DNA of 64,000 bases from Rhynchopus sp. YZ270_cl-10 (GCA_964035575.1 OZ037904.1:930001-994000); one strand, 5' to 3'. Counted from the stretch's first letter, positions 19,663-30,217 are shown. Numbers and translations: made by a program. Notes: generated from the letters alone by a model not told the origin.

Positions 19663-20047
19663 AATTGTCTTGTGTATGTCTGTTCGTGTTGGGTGAACAT
19701 ACTGTACAAAAAAATGCAGTCCTGGGAAAATTTAAGACGGGGGTCTATCGGAAGGTTTTCGCGCATTCATTAGGGTACCGTACAGGAAACAAGTTGCCAT
19801 AGCAGGAGAAACGAAGAAAAACCAGGCTAAATTGACCATAGATACACCAAAACTATGATTTTTGATACAGAAAAAAAAAAATTCGAAAAATCCCCCCACT
19901 TTTTTTACGTTTTTTTGTGCAGAACTGCCACCCGTTTTTTATTCGAGTTTAAAACGTTTAAAACGTTTAAAACGTTTAAAACGCGTTTTAACTAATTTAA
20001 AACGTTTAAAACGTTTTAAACGCAAAATTAGGAACACTGCCTACCCC

Positions 20048-20939
20048 CCCGCCATTTTTATTGCCCTGCGAACGCTCGTTTTCTTTTTTTAACGTTTCAA
20101 GTTTGATTTTTTTTATAGTATTTTCCCCCCCGGTACACTGTCACGAGAGGGCTGTTGTATTTCAAGTCAAACTTTTTTTTTGGTGTTCTGTTGTTTAGAT
20201 GAGTTAACCCTAGAAAGTCACACAGTGTAAGTCTTATCGTTCTGTTTGTAGCACACTTAGGGCACAGGGCACAACTGTCCAGCCCTCTTCATTGCTGTGA
20301 GCAAAAGCGAAAGACTTATCTCATCATGTTTACCAACTATTCCCCTTTTAAAAACAATACCGATGCCTTATGCGGAGGCCTAACCCTTTTCTGTTGTGTA
20401 TTTATGTAGTTCTGCACGCGAACAGTAGTGTTACAAGCGTTTTCTTAAAAACGCTCTAAAAAAAAAAAAAGTAAAAAGAAACCTGTCTTGACAACGTGAT
20501 CTATTTCCCTCCCCCCCGTGATAAATTGAGAGGGCAAAAAAGTGAGTGGCATGTTACAACGTTCATAAAAACCCTTTCTCCAGAAGTCAGACCAGAGTCC
20601 CGCGCTCACAGCTAAGGACCCTGCCACACCCTGGGGGGAAGGTGTGCTGTCTGTGTTTCTCCTAAGTGGTCAAGGATAGGGGAGGTGTTTGGCATAATGT
20701 GTCAACCTGCTCATCAGAGTAAAAGAGACACCAGTCGGATCGCAAGACCCGGCTAGCCCACACAGAACAACACATGCCGCCAGGGCTAGTAACAAGTTTT
20801 AAAAAAAAAACCCTTCTCGACTCAAAACAAAACAAAACAAAACCCCCTTCTCAAAGAAAATTCTTCTTTTCTCTACATTCCTCCCTATCATCTTCACACC
20901 TTTTCTCCCTCCGATTCAGTAAGGAAAAAAACATACACA
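20048..20939. other. spacer upstream of the coenzyme A synthesis gene
   Basis: No gene. It begins with the GC-rich hAT target flank, then a partial repeat A copy at 20128-20180 (GGTACACTGTCACGAGAGGG). From 20205 to 20870 I see no repeat or coding signal. The last 100 bp are C/T- and A-rich, ending in CATACACAATG at the start codon. Confidence 0.5.
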
Positions 20940-22912
20940 ATGACGACACCATCCGCTGCAGACGCAGAAGCGTTCTTCGCGTCGGAGAGTGATCTCATTG
21001 CGAAGGTTGATGAGACTGCGGTGCGTGCACTCGTAGAGCGTGCTATTGCTAAGGCTGGGGGTGCTGGGCGTATCGCTGTCGTAACCAGCGGCGGTACACA
21101 GGTTCCTCTCGAAAGAAATGAGGTCCGTTGTATGTCCAACTTCTCCACCGGGAACAGAGGAGCCTCCAGCGCAGAGCAGTTCCTCGCGCACGGCTACACC
21201 GTCATCTTCGTCACAAAGAAAGGCTCCCTCCAGCCTTATACCCGCCGATTTGCCTCTCTCGGCGAAGGCTACATTTTTTCGCAGCTGCAGGAAGAAGGTG
21301 GAGTCCTTTCCGTTCAAAACAACCCAGATCTAGCGAAAGCTGTGTCCGACAGCAGGACCCACGCCGACCATCTTTTTACCGCCCCATTCGGCAATTTGGT
21401 GGAGTATTTGTATTTGCTGAAGGTGATTGGGGAGGGGTTGGCTGGGGTTGGACCGAGAACGCTATTCTACTTGGGTGCGGCTGTGAGTGATTATTACATT
21501 CCATGGGAGGACATGGCAGAGCATAAGATACAGAGCAGGGGCGGCGAGGACACGTTGTCAATTCAGTTCGCAAAGACGCCAAAGCTGCTAGGGCACATTG
21601 CGCTGTGGTGCCCCGGTACCATCATGGTATCCTTCAAGCTTGAGACCGATGCCGCTATCCTAGAAGGCAAGGCACGTCAGTCGCTCGCCCTCTACAACGG
21701 TGCGCTCTGTGTAGCTAACCTCCTGCAAACCTACAAAAAGGAATGCTGGATCTACGAAGCACCAGAGGACCCCGCCCTCCACATGAAAGCCTCAGAAGGG
21801 AAGGATTTGGAGGTATGATCAACAGAGTTGAGGCGACTAAAAAAAATTGACAGCGGAGATGTGCACAAACTGTGGCAACACAACCCGAGGCAACTACACT
21901 ACTCGAACAATTTATCAAAAAGAGTATCTTTTTGATAAAAACAATGTTATTTTTTAATGATGATGATATAGGTGACCTTCAATGCAGAAATTGGAGGAAA
22001 ATTCACCAAAAAATCTGCCTTAATTTAACTCTTCCTATTTTAACTTGGATTGCCCCCGAAATATATTTTTGGGAGAATTTGGGCGGATTTTTTCGGGCGC
22101 GGGTCTGAGTACCCAGAAAGCAAACTGGAAGGCGATGCAGTGCTGCTGACGTGTCGCCGCCTTTCAAATGATTTTCCTTTGTCAGTCTCAAAATCAGATG
22201 CACTGTTGGTGCGTGCTTGTCTTGGCGTGTCCCTTGACGGCGTTGTTCAGCGTGTGTGCCACGCAGTATTTAAACAACACTCCTTTACCTTCACTCTGAA
22301 GTTCATTCGACGCGAGCACGTTGTATGTTGTACGTTGTACAGTCCACAGTAGTATACGCTAGACAAGGGTAATTCTTTATCAAATTGCCGGAGGACCTGT
22401 TTCATCATTTGCGTCCACCGTTTTCCCCATCTTCTGCGATGAAGGTTTCCATCCAAAAACCCCTCCTGAGGTGTGCATGCCCCTCTAAGGATGCCTAGAC
22501 CCTCCAACTCCTTCGTCGCCGACTTCCCTCCCCACACCGAAGCCGCTGACTGCGTGCTTCTGTGGGGTTCTGCCGGTGGGTTTTTTTAAAGATCTTTTCC
22601 AATGATACGATCTGCCCGAAATCCGCCCCTAATTCGCCCGTGCCCGAAATATATTTTCGGGCGAAGTACATCCCGTGGTGCGATTTTCCTTTAAAAATAC
22701 AGTGGAGCTTAGGTGGCAACACTATTCCAACAATTCTTCCAAAATAAAGTGTACAAAAGGTCCTAAGGTTTCCCCCCCAACCACCAATACAAACTACACC
22801 ATTTTATGTTTCTTGGGTCCCCTGCATTAGATGCTAACAACACCACCACCCTTCCCTGCAGGAACCGTTGATTGTGTACATTGCCGCTGAGCATGGCAAG
22901 AGGCTCGCATAG
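20940..22912 (+). CDS. PPCS: phosphopantothenate-cysteine ligase, two exons (20940-21812, 22862-22912)
   Basis: The enzyme joins cysteine to 4'-phosphopantothenate, the second step of coenzyme A synthesis in the cytosol; the eukaryotic form uses ATP. Visible signatures are [11 protein letters not shown] (residues about 46-56), [13 protein letters not shown] with the nucleotide-binding loop (about 61-73), LGAAVSDYY (about 180), AKTPKLLG (about 214) and SFKLETD (about 232). The first exon frame stops 2 codons after a GTATG donor at 21813. A branch-like GCTAAC at about 22831 and a CCCTGCAG acceptor at 22861 lead to 16 codons, [16 protein letters not shown], matching the family's expected C-terminal helix. 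The spliced length is about 307 residues, normal for PPCS. The 1,049-bp intron contains a repeat D copy. The start context is CACAATG. Confidence 0.93.
21849..21925. repeat. dispersed repeat D copy 1, inside the PPCS intron
   Basis: About 75 bp: GCGGAGATGTGCACAAACTG, then GGCAACACAACCCGAGGC, AACTACACTACTC and AACAATTTATCAAAAA. Other copies are at 34147, 53385, 61625 and 63942. The A-rich end gives it a SINE-like look, but no tRNA-type promoter boxes are evident. Confidence 0.7.
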
Positions 22913-22937
22913 AAAGAGGGATTTGCAGGATGAACTG

Positions 22938-23010
22938 ATGTGGCTGAAGGGGGGAGATGATACGCACTTCTTGCGTACTTTGTTGCACTCCACCCCATTC
23001 AGCCACGCCA
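22938..23010. repeat. 75-bp hairpin repeat E, copy 1
   Basis: Inverted ends TGATGTGGCTGAAGG / CCATTCAGCCACGCCA around a core GATGATACGCACTTCTTGCG. Copies recur at 53940-54017 and 63308-63388. Size and inverted ends fit a very short MITE. It begins 25 bp after the PPCS stop codon. Confidence 0.75.
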
Positions 23011-23256
23011 ATAACAGGTTCCCCCCCAGTGTTCCTAACGCTAGTTTTAAACTAAACGTTTTAAACGTTTTAAATTCTAAACGTTTTAAACTGTTTTAAA
23101 CGTTTTAAACTCGAATAAAAAACGGTGGTGAATTTTGGCTTTTCAGGCAAAAAAAAAAAATTTTTTTTTTTTTTTTTACAGGCAAAAAAAAATGTCTTTG
23201 CGAAAAAATGTGGTATTTTCCTCTTTGCTGAACTTTTCAGTGGCAGCAGGCACGGT

Positions 23257-23286
23257 GTAATTAGACACCGCATGGTGTCTAATTAC
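23257..23286. repeat. 30-bp palindrome at the hAT/insert junction
   Basis: GTAATTAGACACC and GGTGTCTAATTAC form 13-bp perfect arms around GCAT. The left arm begins in hAT sequence (GTGTAATTAG also occurs at 17641) and the right arm opens the foreign insert. The palindrome therefore marks the breakpoint and may reflect the repair event that joined them. Confidence 0.75.
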
Positions 23287-23560
23287 AAGGTGCCACCAGC
23301 TCTGCCTGATAGGCCGAGCAGAGTGTGCCTGCGCCACTGGATGCTTGGTGTGCCCCCTTTGGTGTAGTGGAGCCGTCGTTGTGGTAGAAGATGGCCCCCA
23401 CTCCTCCTTGGGGGTGCGCTGATCTGGTAGTCAGTGAAGCGCGTAGTGTTCTGTTTACCGTGTGCAAGGATCTGTCTGTGTAGACGCGTCCCGTGTGGGG
23501 TGGCAGAGCCGCAAGAGCCAGTTCCGTCCTTTGCCGGTTCTCTTCGCTGCTTGCAGAGTC
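23279..23560 (-). pseudogene. fragment of a LINE-type RNase H domain
   Basis: On the minus strand the frames read PPHTGRVYTDRSLH, then GGVGAIFYHNDG and ASSGAGTLCSAYQAELVA. This order matches the RNase H domain of non-LTR retrotransposons (TDGS, GGxGAxL, SxYxAELxA), although the catalytic TDGS reads TDRS here. The fragment stops shortly after AELVA, at the junction palindrome, and upstream sequence is in another frame. No reverse transcriptase is seen. The family assignment rests on motif pattern only. Confidence 0.5.
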
Positions 23561-23839
23561 ACTCTTGCTGACACCCGGTATTTCTGGTGATCAGCACGTC
23601 ATTCAGCGTACGATCCCACTCCCACGGTGACACGGGGTCGTGGTCCAGTAAGGGTGCGCGTACGCTGTGGCGATAGGCTCCCGTCTCCTCCACAGTCTCT
23701 ATCGCTCCGGCAAGCCAGCTGTCGCCTGCAGGTAGCTTAGTCGATATCGCAGCAGCTCTACCAGGGGAGTCCTCCACCCGCATGAACTTCTCCAGGTCGT
23801 CCGCCGCTGCTGTTGTGGACAGAGAAGACACAGTGGTGT

Positions 23840-24170
23840 CCCATGGTGTCCCCATCACACACTAGCCCACTCAACTTATCTTTTTCTCATGCAGGTGCGT
23901 GCAGATCTCCTCCGCATTGTGCAAGTCCTCCTCCAAAACTTTTGTGCTTACAGGGCGGGCATCCGCACCCTCGCGACAAGGGTGAACACCTTCTCGTCGT
24001 TGTGCGCCTTCCAGCCATCAACGTATACCGAGATGTGCAGGCTCTTTGCTAGGGCTGCTCTCACAGGAACCATGACCCTGTCATACTCAGCCTTAAGTAC
24101 CCTGTTACCCATCTGGAACCCGCTGGGAATTTTTGACACATCAAATGCTGGCACCAAGCGCTTGATCAGC
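23840..24170 (-). pseudogene. remnant of hAT transposase
   Basis: Minus-strand sequence encodes RLVPAFDVSKIPSGFQMGNR and DGWKAHNDEKVFTLVA, nearly identical to residues about 165-260 of the intact transposase at 17716-19662. Small differences and a 6-base-scale loss near 23975 break the frame. It lacks the zinc finger, the catalytic core and the dimerisation domain. Confidence 0.9.
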
Positions 24171-24462
24171 CAGGTTTTAGCGCACTCATTAGGGTACCGT
24201 ACAGGAAACAAGTTAGCAGGAGAAACCAAGAAAAACCAGGCTAAATTGACCCCAGATGCACCAAAACTATGATTTTTGATACAGAAAAAAAAAATTCGAA
24301 AAATTCCCCCCACTTTTTTTACGTTTTTTTGTGCAGAACTGTCACCCGTTTTTTATTCGAGTTTTAAACGTTTAAAACGTTTTAAACGTTTAAAACGCGT
24401 TTTAAATAATTTAAAACGTTTAAAACGTTTTAAACGTTTTAAACGCAAAATTAGGAACACTG

Positions 24463-24910
24463 TTCCCCCCCCCCCTTTTTTTTTAAGACAACTGCCTTGC
24501 AAAGGTTGTAGGGGAGGAAATGAAAACATATCTGAGTGTGCCCGAATTTTTGGTGTGAGCGATGTAAACACGACACAACTTATCCACAGAAAAATTCTTG
24601 ATTTTTTTGTCCCCACACACTCCACAAAAAATCCGGTGTGATCAACGAAAAATTCTTTTTCTGATTTCGTTTCTTTATCAGACTAGCTTAAACTCAGATA
24701 ACAGTTTTTATTTTTGAGGTACTAACCAGTGTTTGCGTTCCGCCGAACTGAACGGTGAAGGCATTTGCACCTTCCAGTTCTCTTTCTTGTTCCTGCCACA
24801 CTATATGACGAAGTCACCACCTAACCAAGGTGGCTTACAGTTATTCCGACTGCTGAGTTTCTGAAAGAACGGTTTTTCTTTTTGTTGTGAAAACCTACAA
24901 CATAAAAAAA
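24463..24910. other. spacer between the hAT copy and element F
   Basis: About 450 bp with no gene. Apart from the right target duplication and a C run, I see no repeat shared with the rest of the window. Confidence 0.4.
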
Positions 24911-25720
24911 CAAGTAATTGCTATCGGAAAAAAAAACGGGGTGTGATGTGGAACTCCATCCTGTAGAAATAATCTACAACACGCCCAGCATTCTGCTCTT
25001 CTGCAGGTATGCTAACGCTCTTCGTACGCTGCCAGACCCACTGGGACGCCTGCATCTGAAACGTTCAAGAAGGGGGGCTGTCCTCTTCGTCCAGCACCAT
25101 CTGCTCGATAGTGTTGTTGGACGTCGTCTCGGCAGGCTCGGCGTGTTCCAGCTCGTTTTTGTCCACAGGCTTCCCACATTGTCGTCGTCGTTGGAGCAGT
25201 GCGGAAGGAACACAGAATGCACAGACTACAACACATCGATCACACCAGGCGCATCAGCACCACCCAGCAAATCGCCAGGATGCTACGGTGGTTTCGAAAA
25301 TCGCGCGGAGTTTTCCACAGCACACCCCGCTTTTTTCTTAGCAATTACTTGTCCTTGTTGTTATTGTTGTTTTCAACCACCTTCCTTCAACCCTTGCAGG
25401 GATCAGTTGTTATTTTTTTCGCGAAAACATGAAATTACACATTTCAAGAGAACAAATTAAAAAGGGTCCTTATTTGCATTTTTGGGATTCACCCGTGCAG
25501 TGGTGGGGTCAATCTCGAAAATTGGACAATTTTTTGACCACTTAAATTTTGAGAAATATGAGCCCGGTTGCTTATACGTGGGGCCCATTTTCGGCTAAAA
25601 TTTTCCTCAAAATCTGGTTTTGTAAAATTGACCCTTTACTCCCCCCCCACATCGATTTCAATACTATACCTTACTTCACCTACGGTTGCCCTTACAGGGG
25701 GGGGTGAAGGAAGGTAAGTT
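24911..25720. mobile_element. element F copy 1 with attached flank, about 0.8 kb
   Basis: From 24911 to 25356 the ends ACAAGTAATTGCTA and TAGCAATTACTTGT, with adjoining GGGGTGTG / CACACCCC blocks, form inverted repeats of about 40 bp. The minus strand retains a protein-like frame: RAEFSTAHP and, in another copy, SVHSVLLPHCSNDDD and PVDKNELEHAEPAEPT. A flank to 25720 (CTTCCTTCAACCC ... GTGGTGGGGTCAATCTCG ... GGGGTGAAGG) moves with it. The whole unit recurs inverted at 31740-32585, with pieces at 25957-26290 and 55610-55915. The origin of the protein-like core is unknown. Confidence 0.7.
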
Positions 25721-26300
25721 GAAAAGATGGGAACACTTTTTTTGTTGATCCCTTATACCTATGCTATCAATTTGTTGAGTGCATAATTATGTTGAAATAC
25801 TTTGTTGTATTAATTGCTAAGCATTCGTCGTAGCAAAGGACGAAACATCTAAACAACAAAATAGAGGGGGGGAAAAAAATAGTATTCAGCTCATCCCTCA
25901 GGGTGTCTACACTAATTCAAAAGGAACAACAAAACAATACCCCCCTTTTTTTTTGGAGGATGACGACAACAACAAACCAACGAATTTTCTCAGGAAAAAA
26001 AAAACGCGACGTGCTGTGGAAAACCCCGCGCCCGATTTTCAAAACCACCACAGCATCCTTCCTTTTTTTTTTTTGAATGGAAGCGGGAGTAGCACATATC
26101 AGATGTAAACCACAAAATGGATATAGGACTGCATGCATGGTTGGGTGTCCACCCCGGTACAGCCGGTCATTGCACCAAAGGTACACTGTTCACGAGAGGG
26201 CTGTTGTATTTCAACCCTACTTTGATGAGTTTTGGTGTGATGGATGGCGGGTTTTTCATCTGTGTATTCTGTGTTCCTTCTGCACTCCTCCGACGACCAT
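25720..26300. repeat. mosaic of repeat fragments (C, F, A)
   Basis: Repeat C fragment at 25885-25925 (CTCATCCCTCAGGGTGTCTAC). Element F fragments at about 25960-26060 (GTGGAAAACCCCGCGCCCGA) and 26215-26290. A nearly complete repeat A copy at 26077-26216, from CAGATGTAAACCAC through CACGAGAGGGC to TATTTCA. The A copy splits the F fragments, so A is likely the younger insertion. Confidence 0.6.
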
Positions 26301-26584
26301 GCGTGGGAGCCTAATACTCTCAGAATCCTCAGGTAACGCTCACTGGAGGGGAGAGAGAGGGAGGGAAGGGGAAGGGTCTTGAGGCATGGGGTCTGGGTGC
26401 TGTGCATGGCGTAAGGATACGTTGTGTATGCCGTCTCCGTCACACCTAGGCAGAAAATAGTGACCAACAGTCAGACTTTTTGCTCTGTTGCTTCCCCCTG
26501 AAAACCCATCAATTTCTTGCAGAAAAGTGTATTTTTCCACACCCCTACACACCCTTCTATTCCATCCCCCCCCAGCCCATCACA

Positions 26585-29047
26585 ATGAGGAGCACAACGA
26601 AAAAACGGCAGATCACACCACCCATTCTCGGAGTCATCATCGTTGCCGCCTTGGTCTCTTCCTGCGCCTCCATGGCGGGAGGATTGGTTATGTACTTCCA
26701 GAGTCTCGCCTCGCTTGACGACACCGTTGAAAGCATCAGCCAAAGCGAAATCAAATTTGTCCAAGAAGGCATCGACCGTATCCTCAACCATACTGTCAAG
26801 GCCATGGAAACGACGAAGGAGTTTCTCGATCATGACCCTCGTATTATGGAGTCTACTTCCTCAGAGGTCTGGGGGAATGTCACTCGGGAGTTAGAGTTTC
26901 TGCTCATCAAAGCCTCCCCTCAACAGGACATGGCGATGTTGGGGCTCACATTGGTGGCGCACGAACCCTCTGACCCTACTGCACTGTACTCATGCGTTTG
27001 GGGCGACCCTTTAAAACACACCCCAGGTGAAACAATGGACTATGTCCATGCTCTCTACGGCAACCACCTGGGTAACTTCGAAGTGAACTACAACACTACC
27101 CCACATACCGCCAAGAAAATGACTGTGAACACCGTCAGTCTAGATGAAGACACGGGGAAGACCCTGGGGCTTGCCTACACCTGGAACGGAACGCAATACG
27201 CAAATAGCTATCTTCCGATCGATTGGGACCCCGCCGTGAACGATACCTCCCCATGGGACGATTGGGAAGCAGGGCATCCCCTTGGCATTGAAGGCTCTGC
27301 TGTGTTGTATCATGAGTGGCGTGCACAGCGTACTTGGCGTTCGAAGGACGGAACGATTTACACCTATGGTGGTGTGGATGCGGTATATGCACCACCACCA
27401 CCTCCTCATCCGTGGAGTAGGTACCGCGCCATGCTGTTTTATGGACAGTTCTTCTATTCAGCATGGGAGCACGTCATGGAACAGTACAACCTAGATAAGC
27501 TAGACAAAAAGGATGGTGCCGATGAAGCCGAGTTGGTTGTAGTGGATACGGTAACGTTGCATGTGTACGCGGCAACGAATTCAGCGCTTGCGGCCTCTCC
27601 ATGCAAGGATGATGCATCCCGCCCTAGCCTTGATGGATGCGACGCACTGGTTTCGGCGCTCCCAATCTACATTCAAGAGTTGTTCTATGATGTTCGTAAT
27701 AGAAGAGCCCCGTACTTCCAAAAAAAGTCGTTGGATGGAAAGGATTTCTATGCAGGAAGCAAGATGCTTCACCGCAATGTCATGATTCTTTGGCTCCGCC
27801 CTTCCAACTCCGTTGATAAAAAGGTGCAGGAGGCTTTGACCCTCCTTATTGTCTTCACTGCGTTGGTTTTGGTGTTCGATGCTGCCATCTCTTTGCTCGA
27901 AGTTGTCTTCATTGCTATGCCTTTATCACATCTGTCGAAGGCGATTCAATTAGTAGGCAATATGCAGACGGAGGAAGCATCCCTTGCAATTCAACGATAC
28001 GAAACAAAAACGGTTATGGTCCATGAAATACAGCGATTGATTGCGGGAATGTCAAACGCAGCGTCTAGGCTAGAGGAGTACAGAACGTTCATTCCGTTGG
28101 CAGTACGCATGGACGATCTAACAGATCCCGAGGACGAGAAAGAAGGCACCCATTCGGACACAACAGGAGGAGGTGATGCAGATTTGTCGAATATTATGAA
28201 CCCTCGCCGCACTTCTTCGCGGTCCTCGCGGAGCGCCTCCCTCAAGGACAGTGCTCTCGCCGGATCGAAGCAACTTCTCTTAAACATCCAAAAGAAAAAA
28301 ATCGGGTTGGCAGTGCTGAACATCAAATCCTGGTCCCGCTTTCTCAAAACCTGCAGTGCCAGCGAAACGCTCTCCGCCCATACTGACCTGGTGGTGGAGG
28401 TGTACCGCGTTGTGTCAGAGCATAATGGGGTGTTAGAAAGCTTTTCTGGAGACCGTTTTCTGTGTGGATGGAACACAGCGAAGGGGACGATTGACTACGT
28501 GCACCTCTCTACACGCGCTGCCAATGAGTTTGCCCCGGCGATGAAAAAGCTGAGTTTCGTTTCGTCGTGCGGGCTGTCCAGCGGGGCAGGTCTTGTTGGG
28601 AATATGGGCACCGCTTTCATGAGACGATTTGGGATCATCGGAAATGTAGTACCATGGGTAGTGGAGCTCGAGGAGTACGGCAAGGCACACGGTGTTTCCT
28701 GCTGTACAGATAAAGAGACGATGACACGCTGCAACACCGCAATGTACGAGCTCCTAGACGGAATTTTCTGGCGCAAAACGAACACAACCGTTACCATAGC
28801 AAGACTCCGAGACATCGCCAAAGTCACAGGGCAAGAGTGGATGTACGAACTCCAGGAAACACAGACCGGAGATGAGGTGCAGAACAGCTTCATCCAGGAC
28901 GTCCTCTCGGGGAACTGGGACCTTGCCGAGGTGTCTATGGAGAAACCCAATGTGAACGTCAGCGAAAGAATGCGGCAGGCAGTGAAGCAACGCAAGTTTA
29001 TCCCCCTGCAGAGACCCTTTTGTTCGTGTAGTGAGGAGAAGGAGTGA
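26585..29047 (+). CDS. membrane receptor with HAMP-like linker and degenerate class III nucleotide cyclase domain
   Basis: 820 residues in one exon. A short basic N terminus leads to a membrane helix (about 12-38). An extracytoplasmic sensor-like region of about 375 residues with N-glycosylation motifs follows, then a second membrane helix (about 418-445) and a HAMP-like segment (about 446-495). The C-terminal class III cyclase-like domain spans about 570-760. Family landmarks are visible: LAVLNIKSWS, SGDRFLCGW, GNMGTAFMRRFGIIG and VVELE. Two-metal catalysis normally needs two Asp; the first position is Asn579, while Asp623 is kept. The transition-state Asn-x3-Arg aligns with Pro690 and Glu694. 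It may therefore be a pseudo-cyclase acting as a regulator or heterodimer partner. The start ATG is in CACAATG context. Confidence 0.8.
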   Translation: MRSTTKKRQITPPILGVIIVAALVSSCASMAGGLVMYFQSLASLDDTVESISQSEIKFVQEGIDRILNHTVKAMETTKEFLDHDPRIMESTSSEVWGNVTRELEFLLIKASPQQDMAMLGLTLVAHEPSDPTALYSCVWGDPLKHTPGETMDYVHALYGNHLGNFEVNYNTTPHTAKKMTVNTVSLDEDTGKTLGLAYTWNGTQYANSYLPIDWDPAVNDTSPWDDWEAGHPLGIEGSAVLYHEWRAQRTWRSKDGTIYTYGGVDAVYAPPPPPHPWSRYRAMLFYGQFFYSAWEHVMEQYNLDKLDKKDGADEAELVVVDTVTLHVYAATNSALAASPCKDDASRPSLDGCDALVSALPIYIQELFYDVRNRRAPYFQKKSLDGKDFYAGSKMLHRNVMILWLRPSNSVDKKVQEALTLLIVFTALVLVFDAAISLLEVVFIAMPLSHLSKAIQLVGNMQTEEASLAIQRYETKTVMVHEIQRLIAGMSNAASRLEEYRTFIPLAVRMDDLTDPEDEKEGTHSDTTGGGDADLSNIMNPRRTSSRSSRSASLKDSALAGSKQLLLNIQKKKIGLAVLNIKSWSRFLKTCSASETLSAHTDLVVEVYRVVSEHNGVLESFSGDRFLCGWNTAKGTIDYVHLSTRAANEFAPAMKKLSFVSSCGLSSGAGLVGNMGTAFMRRFGIIGNVVPWVVELEEYGKAHGVSCCTDKETMTRCNTAMYELLDGIFWRKTNTTVTIARLRDIAKVTGQEWMYELQETQTGDEVQNSFIQDVLSGNWDLAEVSMEKPNVNVSERMRQAVKQRKFIPLQRPFCSCSEEKE

Positions 29048-30217
29048 TTTCTCAAAGAGGAAAAAAAAAAAAAAAGATAATAAATGTGAGTGTGATTGAT
29101 AACTAATAGGGGGAATTCTTGCGCAGAATATAACCCTGATGTAATGTGTGTCAGTGCAGTTTACCTAGGTATTAGGTGTTTAATCAAATCAAGGCTGCAC
29201 TGACAAAGTTTCGGCAGAATTTCCCTCGTCTCTTTTCCTCCCCCATTTTTGCACTTTCAACTTCTCTTTTTTTTCGCGTCGGCTGGCAAAATACAACTTG
29301 ACTTCAGGATGACAATTGGATAAAAAAAGAAAAGAAAAATTGGTGTGGCTAACTCCAAAAATAAAGTGTAATTTTTGTACTTCTTTTGTACTTTTTTTGT
29401 ATTTAAGGTCCTGGGCTGGACCTTAAATTGCATCCGGGGGTCCGTTCCTCCAGAAACTCTATGAAGGTGTTGACCGCTCGAACCGATGTCTCCTACCTGA
29501 GAGATTACAAAACAGGAGGCGAGGAGGGGTATGCGGGGCGTTTTTGTGCCTTCAGGGTCTTTTTGTTTTTCAGCAACCCTGCCTCTCCTATATCACCAGT
29601 GCATAGCCTTTGTCTTTCTGTTGGGGTATGCGGGACTTCCCCTAGTCCTCAGGGTCTAAACGCCCCTGCCCTCTTTTATGCAAGTTCACCCTGGCAGGGT
29701 ATATAAATGCTGGGTCAGGCTGGCCCCCCTATGCTATGATGGGTGCTCGCACCCGGAGCATAAATGGCCAGCGGTCAGGCCAGAGTCGCTCTACGGAGTC
29801 TCTCTGCCACGCCTTTGGGTTACGGTGTGCTGCCTGTAAGGACGTCCATGTATATCCCTAAGAGAAAGGGTGAGGCCCAACTGTCGGTACAGCATGGGGC
29901 GCCAAGAGAGAGATGTTGTGACCCCCCCGCCCACCCCTTTTTGTGTTTTTGGGTTTCTGCTCTCTTGTGTAGACTATCGTGCATCAAGCGTTGGGTGCAG
30001 CGAACTGCAGTACCTGTAAGCTCACAACTCTTCAACGGAAGGTGGGCCACACCAAAAATAGCCTTTTTTTCGTTCATCGTTCTGCGAAAATTTGCTGTGT
30101 TTTTCGCTGTATTGCAGTGTGTGTTGGTACAAATACTGAACGAAAGACATTTTGCAGGCAGGCACCCTTCCGTCAATTATATTTCCTCTTACTAACGCTT
30201 GGTATACAAAAGAAAAG
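29048..30217. other. spacer with two inverted repeats
   Basis: No gene. GTCAGTGCAG (29150) pairs with CTGCACTGAC (29193). ATTTAAGGTCC (29401) pairs perfectly with GGACCTTAAAT (29418) around the 6-base loop TGGGCT. From 29430 to 29900 the sequence is GC-richer than its surroundings, with repeated GGGTATGCGGG strings and GGGTATATAAATGC. It might be transcribed non-coding sequence, but I cannot support a named RNA. Confidence 0.4.

Larger units (their letters stand above)
16922..20039 (-). mobile_element. complete hAT transposon, 3,118 bp
   Basis: Terminal inverted repeats begin CAGTGTTCCTAA at both ends. An exact 8-bp target duplication CCTACCCC flanks the element (16914-16921 and 20040-20047), the hallmark of hAT elements. 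Both subterminal regions are packed with GTTTAAAACG/CGTTTTAAAC iterons, the likely transposase binding sites. The transposase gene runs on the minus strand at 17716-19662. The left part is interrupted by a smaller element at 16995-17481. Intact ends, target duplication and an open transposase suggest recent and possibly ongoing activity. Confidence 0.95.
23027..24462 (-). mobile_element. internally rearranged sister copy of the hAT transposon
   Basis: Ends match the 16922-20039 element (CAGTGTTCCTAA, same AAACGTTTTAAAC iterons). The exact 8-bp target duplication TTCCCCCC flanks it (23019-23026 and 24463-24470). Most of the transposase gene is missing; only about 330 bp remain (23840-24170). 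About 570 bp of unrelated sequence fill the middle and include an RNase-H-like retroelement fragment. It is non-autonomous but retains the ends needed for mobilisation by the intact copy. Confidence 0.92.

Noticed and set aside
16981-19990. Telomere-like or origin-like AAACGTTTTAAACG arrays
   Set aside because: They are subterminal iterons of the hAT transposon, present at both ends and in the sister copy.
26480-26584. In-frame extension upstream of the cyclase-receptor start
   Set aside because: Lies in leader-like sequence; the CACAATG context and membrane helix placement favour 26585.
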